A stretch of DNA of 64,000 nt from contig CAXSAX010000014.1 of assembly GCA_964235495.1 (NCBI GenBank), positions 1 to 64,000 on the forward strand, read 5' to 3'. This document shows, one piece after another, positions 59,962 to 64,000 of the stretch. The position numbers and the translations under genes were made by a program. The stretch is from LMUY01 sp964235495. GTDB lineage: Bacteria; Pseudomonadota; Alphaproteobacteria; Acetobacterales; Acetobacteraceae. Positions within the stretch are counted from its first letter, which is position 1, and every line of letters starts with the position of its first letter. A model generated the notes under the pieces. The model was not told the origin of the DNA. It did no database searches and saw nothing but the letters and a program-made list of their open reading frames with translations.

Positions 59962-61836
59962 CTAGGCGACGAGCGGCGCCCGTTCCATGCTCGCCCGGCC
60001 CCAGGCGCCGGTCGCGTCCTCGTCGAACAGTTCGGCCAGCTTCTTCATGACTGTGCCGCCCAGCTCCTCGGCGTCCACGATGGTCACCGCGCGACGGTAG
60101 TAGCGGGTCACGTCATGGCCGATGCCGATGGCGATCAGCTCCACGGCGTCGCGGCTCTCGATCTCGCGGATCACCTCGCGCAGGTGGCGCTCCAGGTAGT
60201 TGCCCGGGTTCACCGACAGCGTGCTGTCGTCCACCGGCGCGCCGTCGCTGATGACCATCAGGATGCGCCGCCGCTCCGGCCGGCCCACCAGGCGGCGATA
60301 GGCCCAGAGCAGCGCCTCGCCGTCGATGTTCTCCTTCAGCAGGCCCTCGCGCAGCATCAGGCCCAGGTTCTTGCGCGCCCGCCGCCAGGGCGCGTCGGCC
60401 GGCTTGTAGATGATGTGGCGCAAATCGTTCAGGCGGCCCGGGTTGCGCGGCTTGCCCTCCGCCACCCACCGCTCGCGCGAGTGGCCGCCCTTCCAGGCGC
60501 GGGTGGTGAAGCCCAGAATCTCGACCTTGACCGAGCAGCGCTCCAGCGTGCGCGCCAGGATGTCGCCGCACATCGCCGCCACCGTGATCGGCCGCCCCCG
60601 CATGGAGCCGCTGTTGTCGATCAGCAGCGTCACCACGGTGTCGCGGAACTCGGTTTCCCGCTCCCGCTTGTACGACAGCGACAGCAAAGGGTTGACGATG
60701 ATGCGGGCCAGCCGGCCGGCATCCAGCATGCCTTCCTCCAGGTCGAACTCCCAGGCCCGGGTCTGCTGCGCCATCAGCCGGCGCTGCAGCCGGTTGGCAA
60801 GCTTGCTGACCACGCCTTGCAGGTGCTGGAGCTGTTGGTCGAGCTGCTGGCGCAGCCGGGCCAGCTCGTCCGGGTCGCAGAGGTCGTCGGCATGGACCTC
60901 CTCGTCGTTGGCGCGGTTGAAGGCGCGATAGGCCGCCGTGTCGTCCGTGGCGGGGCGCTCGCGGCGCTGCTGCGGGCCGCCGGGCTTCTCGTCGCCCTCG
61001 GCCGCGGCGGCCTCCTCCTCGTCGCCCGGCTCGCCCTCGTCCTCGGACGCCTGGCCTTCCATCTGCTCGGGTTGCTGCCCCAGCGTCTGGTCCTGCTCGG
61101 ACTGGCTCTCGCCCTGGCTGTCCTGGCTGTTGTCCTGGGCGCCGGCCTGCTCGCCGCCGTCCTCCCCCTCGTCCTCCGATTGGTCGGGCTCGGCTTCCAC
61201 CTCGGCTTCGGCGAGGTTCAGCGCGGCCAGCAGCTTGCGCGCGGCGCGGGTGAACTCGGCCTGGTTGCCCTGGACTGCCGCCATGGCGGCCATGGCGGCT
61301 TCCGCCTCCGGCCCCAACGTGTCGCGCCAGGCGTCCAGGATGTGGGCGGCGGCCTCCGGGCTGCCCTGGCCGCTCATCCGCTCGCGCGCCAGCAGGGAGA
61401 GGGCGGCGGGCAGCGGCAGCTGGTCGCGCCGGGTCATGCGGTCGTAGCCCTCGGACTCGCACTCCTCGGCGAGCCTGGCGCGCAGGTTGGCGGACACGCC
61501 GGCCATGTGCTGCGCGCCCACCGTCTCCACCCGCGCCTGCTCCAGCGCGTCATACACGTCCTTGGCCTCGCGCTGCCCGGGCGAGCGGGCGGCGTGCACG
61601 CCCTCGTCGTGGTGGCGCAGCCGCAGGGCCACGCTGTCGGCGGCGCCGCGCAGCTTGGCCATCTCGCCGGGGGGCAGCGCGCGGGTCGGCAGCGGCAGGC
61701 GGGCGCGGCGGCCGACCACGCCGGACGGCCCCGGCTGGAACGCCACCTGCACGTCCGGCGCCTGCGCCACCGCCCGCAGCGCGCCGGCCGTGGCGCGCTT
61801 GAAGTCTTCGGTCCGCCCGTCCTTGGATCCGCTCAA
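59962..61836 (-). CDS. cobT: Aerobic cobaltochelatase subunit CobT
   Basis: Inserts cobalt into hydrogenobyrinic acid diamide with CobN and CobS. 624 aa. A central stretch (about 215-300) is strongly acidic and Gln-rich, as in all CobT. The C-terminal von Willebrand A domain has the MIDAS motif DNSGSMRG near 415 and ISDGAPVDDSTL near 525. Starts with TTG at 61836, three bases after the cobS stop; there is no ATG nearby. Together with cobS it forms an MoxR-type AAA+/VWA pair. cobN is not in the window. Confidence 0.94.
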   Translation of the reverse strand: MSGSKDGRTEDFKRATAGALRAVAQAPDVQVAFQPGPSGVVGRRARLPLPTRALPPGEMAKLRGAADSVALRLRHHDEGVHAARSPGQREAKDVYDALEQARVETVGAQHMAGVSANLRARLAEECESEGYDRMTRRDQLPLPAALSLLARERMSGQGSPEAAAHILDAWRDTLGPEAEAAMAAMAAVQGNQAEFTRAARKLLAALNLAEAEVEAEPDQSEDEGEDGGEQAGAQDNSQDSQGESQSEQDQTLGQQPEQMEGQASEDEGEPGDEEEAAAAEGDEKPGGPQQRRERPATDDTAAYRAFNRANDEEVHADDLCDPDELARLRQQLDQQLQHLQGVVSKLANRLQRRLMAQQTRAWEFDLEEGMLDAGRLARIIVNPLLSLSYKRERETEFRDTVVTLLIDNSGSMRGRPITVAAMCGDILARTLERCSVKVEILGFTTRAWKGGHSRERWVAEGKPRNPGRLNDLRHIIYKPADAPWRRARKNLGLMLREGLLKENIDGEALLWAYRRLVGRPERRRILMVISDGAPVDDSTLSVNPGNYLERHLREVIREIESRDAVELIAIGIGHDVTRYYRRAVTIVDAEELGGTVMKKLAELFDEDATGAWGRASMERAPLVA

Positions 61837-61838
61837 TC

Positions 61839-62855
61839 TCAGAGCACCTTGCGTGCGGCCACCCCTGCCGGGATGTCCTCGTTGAAGCAGCGCTGGTAGT
61901 ATTCCGCGACGGTGGAGCGCTCCGCCTCGTCGCACTTGTTCAGGAAGGTGACGCGGAAGGCGAAGCTGAGGTCGCCGAAGATCTTGGCGTTCTCGGCCCA
62001 GGTGATGACCGTGCGCGGCGACATCACGGTCGAGATGTCGCCGTTGATGAACCCGGCGCGCGTGAGGTCCGCTAGCGCCACCATTTGCTCAGTGCGCTTG
62101 CGCTGCGCGGTGTCCTTCGGGTCCATGCCGAGCTTGGCCATGACGATCTGGGTTTCCTGCGCGTGCGGCAGGTAGTTCAGCGTGGCGACGATGTTCCAGC
62201 GGTCCATCTGGCCCTGGTTGATCTGCTGGGTGCCGTGATAGAGCCCCGTGGTGTCGCCTAGGCCGACCGTGTTGGCGGTGGCGAACAGGCGGAACGAGCG
62301 GTGCGGGCGGATCACCTTGTTCTGGTCCAGCAGCGTCAGCCGGCCCTCCACCTCCAGCACCCGCTGGATCACGAACATCACGTCCGGCCGGCCGGCGTCG
62401 TACTCGTCGAACACCAGGGCGCAGGCATGCTGCAACGCCCAGGGCAGGATGCCCTCGCGGAACTCGGTGATCTGCTTGCCGTCGCGCACCACGATGGCGT
62501 CCTTGCCGATCAGGTCGATGCGGCTGATGTGGCTGTCCAGGTTGACGCGGATGCACGGCCAGTTCAGCCGCGCTGCCACCTGCTCGATGTGGGTCGACTT
62601 GCCCGTGCCGTGGTAGCCCTGGATCAGCACCCGGCGGTTGTTGGTGAACCCGGCCAGGATCGCGACCGTGGTTTCGCGGTCGAACCGGTAGGTGGGGTCG
62701 AGGTCGGGCACGTGCTCGGTGCGCACGCTGAACGCGGGCACGTCGAGGTTCACGTCGATGCCGAACACTTCGCGCGCGCTCACATGCGTGTCCGGCGCGT
62801 CGATCGTGGAGGTCGGGGCGGGACGCGTGTCCGCGAGGGCTGCGACGTTGGTCAT
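61839..62855 (-). CDS. cobS: Aerobic cobaltochelatase subunit CobS
   Basis: AAA+ ATPase partner of CobT, 338 aa from ATG 62855. Walker A GYHGTGKSTHIEQV near 81, Walker B ALVFDEYDAGRPDV near 140, sensor block RLFATANTVGLGDTTGLYHGT near 183. N-terminus VFGIDVNLDVPAFSVRT is typical of CobS. Cotranscribed with cobT and, upstream, the J-domain gene. I saw no cobalamin riboswitch before it, so regulation by B12 is not evident. Confidence 0.95.
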   Translation of the reverse strand: MTNVAALADTRPAPTSTIDAPDTHVSAREVFGIDVNLDVPAFSVRTEHVPDLDPTYRFDRETTVAILAGFTNNRRVLIQGYHGTGKSTHIEQVAARLNWPCIRVNLDSHISRIDLIGKDAIVVRDGKQITEFREGILPWALQHACALVFDEYDAGRPDVMFVIQRVLEVEGRLTLLDQNKVIRPHRSFRLFATANTVGLGDTTGLYHGTQQINQGQMDRWNIVATLNYLPHAQETQIVMAKLGMDPKDTAQRKRTEQMVALADLTRAGFINGDISTVMSPRTVITWAENAKIFGDLSFAFRVTFLNKCDEAERSTVAEYYQRCFNEDIPAGVAARKVL

Positions 62856-62914
62856 CGGCTGTGGGTTCCTGAGCAAGATCGGACGGCTTGGGCGGGAGAG
62901 AGCGGCAAATCGGG

Positions 62915-63502
62915 CTACCCTGTGGCAGCCAAAGACGGGTCGGCTGTCAAGTGGTTGCGCACGGCGGCATAGGCGAGGTTGATCGTTTTGAGCCGCTCTT
63001 CCGAGGCCCGGTCGCCGCCGTTGGCATCCGGATGGTGCCGTTTGGCGAGTTCCTTGTAGCGGGACTTCACCGCATCCAGCGACACCGGCCATTCAAGGCC
63101 GAGCGTGCTGAGTGGTTCCCTGATCTCAGCGGGCGCGGCAGGCTTCACCCGCTCGGCGGCGCGGCCGCGCTGGGCCATCAGCGCCTCCAGCGGGTCGCGC
63201 AGGGCGTCCTCGTCCAGGAAGCGCGCGCCGAGCCGGCCGAGCGGCCAGGTGGGGCGTTGCCACTGCGTGTCGGCCCGCATCTGCGCCTCGATCTGCCCCG
63301 GGGACATGCCTTTGTAGAAGTCCCAGGATGCGTTGTAGGTCCGCACGTGCTCCAGGCAGAACCACCAGTATTCGTTGAGGCTGCTGCGGGACTTGGGTGC
63401 GCGGTAGCCGCCTGGCTGCGTGCAGCCGGGGTACTCGCAAGGGCGGCCTGGCGCCGCCGGGTCGGGCGCGTAGGCCCGGGGTCGCGGCATGCGTCGGGTC
63501 AT
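62915..63502 (-). CDS. J-domain (DnaJ-like) protein
   Basis: 195 aa with the J domain at the C-terminus (about 133-190): DAVKSRYKELAKRHHPDANGG with the HPD motif that stimulates Hsp70 ATPase. The N-terminal part has a four-residue zinc-like set (CEYPGCTQPGGY and WWFCLEHVRTYN), an arrangement found in alphaproteobacterial J proteins encoded next to cobS and bolA. No G/F region or classical DnaJ substrate domain. The partner chaperone and clients are unknown. Confidence 0.92.
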   Translation of the reverse strand: MTRRMPRPRAYAPDPAAPGRPCEYPGCTQPGGYRAPKSRSSLNEYWWFCLEHVRTYNASWDFYKGMSPGQIEAQMRADTQWQRPTWPLGRLGARFLDEDALRDPLEALMAQRGRAAERVKPAAPAEIREPLSTLGLEWPVSLDAVKSRYKELAKRHHPDANGGDRASEERLKTINLAYAAVRNHLTADPSLAATG

Positions 63503-63599
63503 CGGTCCTTATGTGCGCCGGGGCGCGGCGGGAGCAAGGCCGGCCAGGCCTGCCAGCGTCGCAGTTGTTTGTTCGGCGATGTTCAGCCGATACTGCGCC

Positions 63600-63902
63600 A
63601 TGGCAAGCCGACAGGACAGAATCAGGACGGTGCTGAACGCCGCCTTCGCCCCGACGACCCTGGACGTGACCGACGACAGCGCCCGCCATGCCGGCCATGC
63701 CGGTGCAACTGCGGGCGGCGAGACGCATTACACCGTGCGCATGACCTCAACCGCCTTCTCAGGCCAAAGTCGGCTGATCCGCTCGCGCGCCGTCCATGCG
63801 GCGTTGCAGGGCGAGTTCCTTGACGGGCTGCACGCCCTGTCGCTCGACCTTCGTTCCCCCGCGGAGTCGCTCCCTGCCGCGGTGAAGCCCGTCTCAAAAT
63901 AA
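63600..63902 (+). CDS. BolA family protein
   Basis: 100 aa from ATG 63600 (MASRQDRIRTVLNAAF). The BolA fold is recognised from LNAAFAPTTLDVTDDSARHAGHAG (in two strands), HYTVRMTSTAFSGQSRLIRSRAVHAAL in parts and LHALSLDLRSPAE at the end. It has the invariant His in RAVHAAL and the HAGH motif; these coordinate an iron-sulphur cluster with a monothiol glutaredoxin in studied members. Divergent from the J-domain gene, the normal layout. Confidence 0.92.
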   Translation: MASRQDRIRTVLNAAFAPTTLDVTDDSARHAGHAGATAGGETHYTVRMTSTAFSGQSRLIRSRAVHAALQGEFLDGLHALSLDLRSPAESLPAAVKPVSK

Positions 63903-64000
63903 AACAGGGTCTGCTATTTATAGTTGTAATTTGCGAGTCAGTTCGTTAATAATTCATTAACGACGATAAGCGCTCAATTTTAAGACGGGTGTGGACAATG
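63903..64000. other. AT-rich promoter-like region at the right edge
   Basis: Much AT-richer than the rest of the window. It includes the CtrA box described separately. An ATG at 63998-64000 is the last codon visible; whether it starts a gene cannot be told. Confidence 0.6.
63947..63962. promoter_or_regulatory. Perfect CtrA binding box TTAA-N7-TTAAC
   Basis: TTAA (63947-63950), seven bases, TTAAC (63958-63962). The site is palindromic (CGTTAAT-AATTC-ATTAACG at 63945-63963), so it matches the CtrA consensus on both strands. It lies in an AT-rich gap downstream of bolA and 36 bases before the last ATG, and is probably in the promoter of a gene beyond the right edge. Confidence 0.7.

Noticed and set aside
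62856..62914. Possible cobalamin riboswitch in front of cobST
   Set aside because: The gap is only about 60 bases and contains no B12-box-like sequence or room for the aptamer.

Overview
The window is GC-rich DNA from an alphaproteobacterium, most likely a member of the Rhodospirillales close to Acetobacteraceae. This is inferred from gene content and order: a ChpT-type histidine phosphotransferase, the lysC / nitronate monooxygenase / ptsP / rodZ-like / ispG / hisS / prfA / prmC / DUF4167 run, the rpmB / tonB-like / cobT / cobS / J-domain / bolA run, ComF-GrxC-DUF1178-UbiG, and a perfect CtrA box. I saw no rRNA, tRNA, CRISPR array, intact insertion sequence or prophage. The backbone is chromosomal housekeeping DNA with a few small accessory insertions.

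Layout. 1-5.1 kb: a short partial gene, a small hypothetical gene and a ribose-type operon (binding protein, ATPase, permease, ribokinase) with ATGA-type overlaps. 5.1-8.0 kb: envelope-lipid genes (GT4 glycosyltransferase, LpxH-like phosphoesterase, and a divergent diacylglycerol-kinase-type lipid kinase). 8.3-9.3 kb: a Xre-RES toxin-antitoxin pair. 9.4-21.7 kb: two complete RND efflux adaptor/pump pairs with an ABC-2 exporter and a TetR regulator between them; a lower-GC patch lies at 13.7-14.7 kb. 21.9-23.6 kb: a beta-helix protein with two C-terminal carbohydrate-binding-like modules. 23.7-29.5 kb: aroC, parC, a low-GC orphan gene and fusA. 29.7-33.7 kb: a DUF1800/DUF1501 pair, a small membrane protein, an AlkA-type glycosylase and a PagL-like protein. 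33.7-37.7 kb: chpT-cheA-cheW-cheY. 37.8-43.1 kb: DUF3553, moaA, methyltransferase, ccdAB, comF, grxC, DUF1178, ubiG. 43.2-55.1 kb: amino-acid, isoprenoid and translation genes, into which a second, divergent CcdB-type pair is inserted directly behind ispG. 55-64 kb: Nudix, Atm1-type ABC exporter, rpmB, TonB-like protein, aerobic cobaltochelatase cobST, J-domain protein, BolA.

How the parts fit. Most genes are in tightly packed or overlapping operons. Three junctions between converging genes (5.0, 39.1 and 58.1 kb) carry copies of one mosaic hairpin element that probably ends transcription from both sides; the aroC/parC junction carries a different inverted-repeat element doing the same job. 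A perfect 12-bp palindrome in front of tetR and a one-mismatch copy over the start of the downstream adaptor gene suggest that one TetR repressor controls the efflux block. The ChpT-CheA-CheW-CheY cluster and the CtrA box at 63.95 kb point to a CtrA-linked motility or signalling circuit.

The best candidates for something undescribed are the ispG-coupled CcdB-like pair without a recognisable DNA-binding domain in its antitoxin, the mosaic hairpin family, the apparent CTG start codons of two genes, and the signal-less beta-helix/CBM protein behind a LacI-type palindrome.
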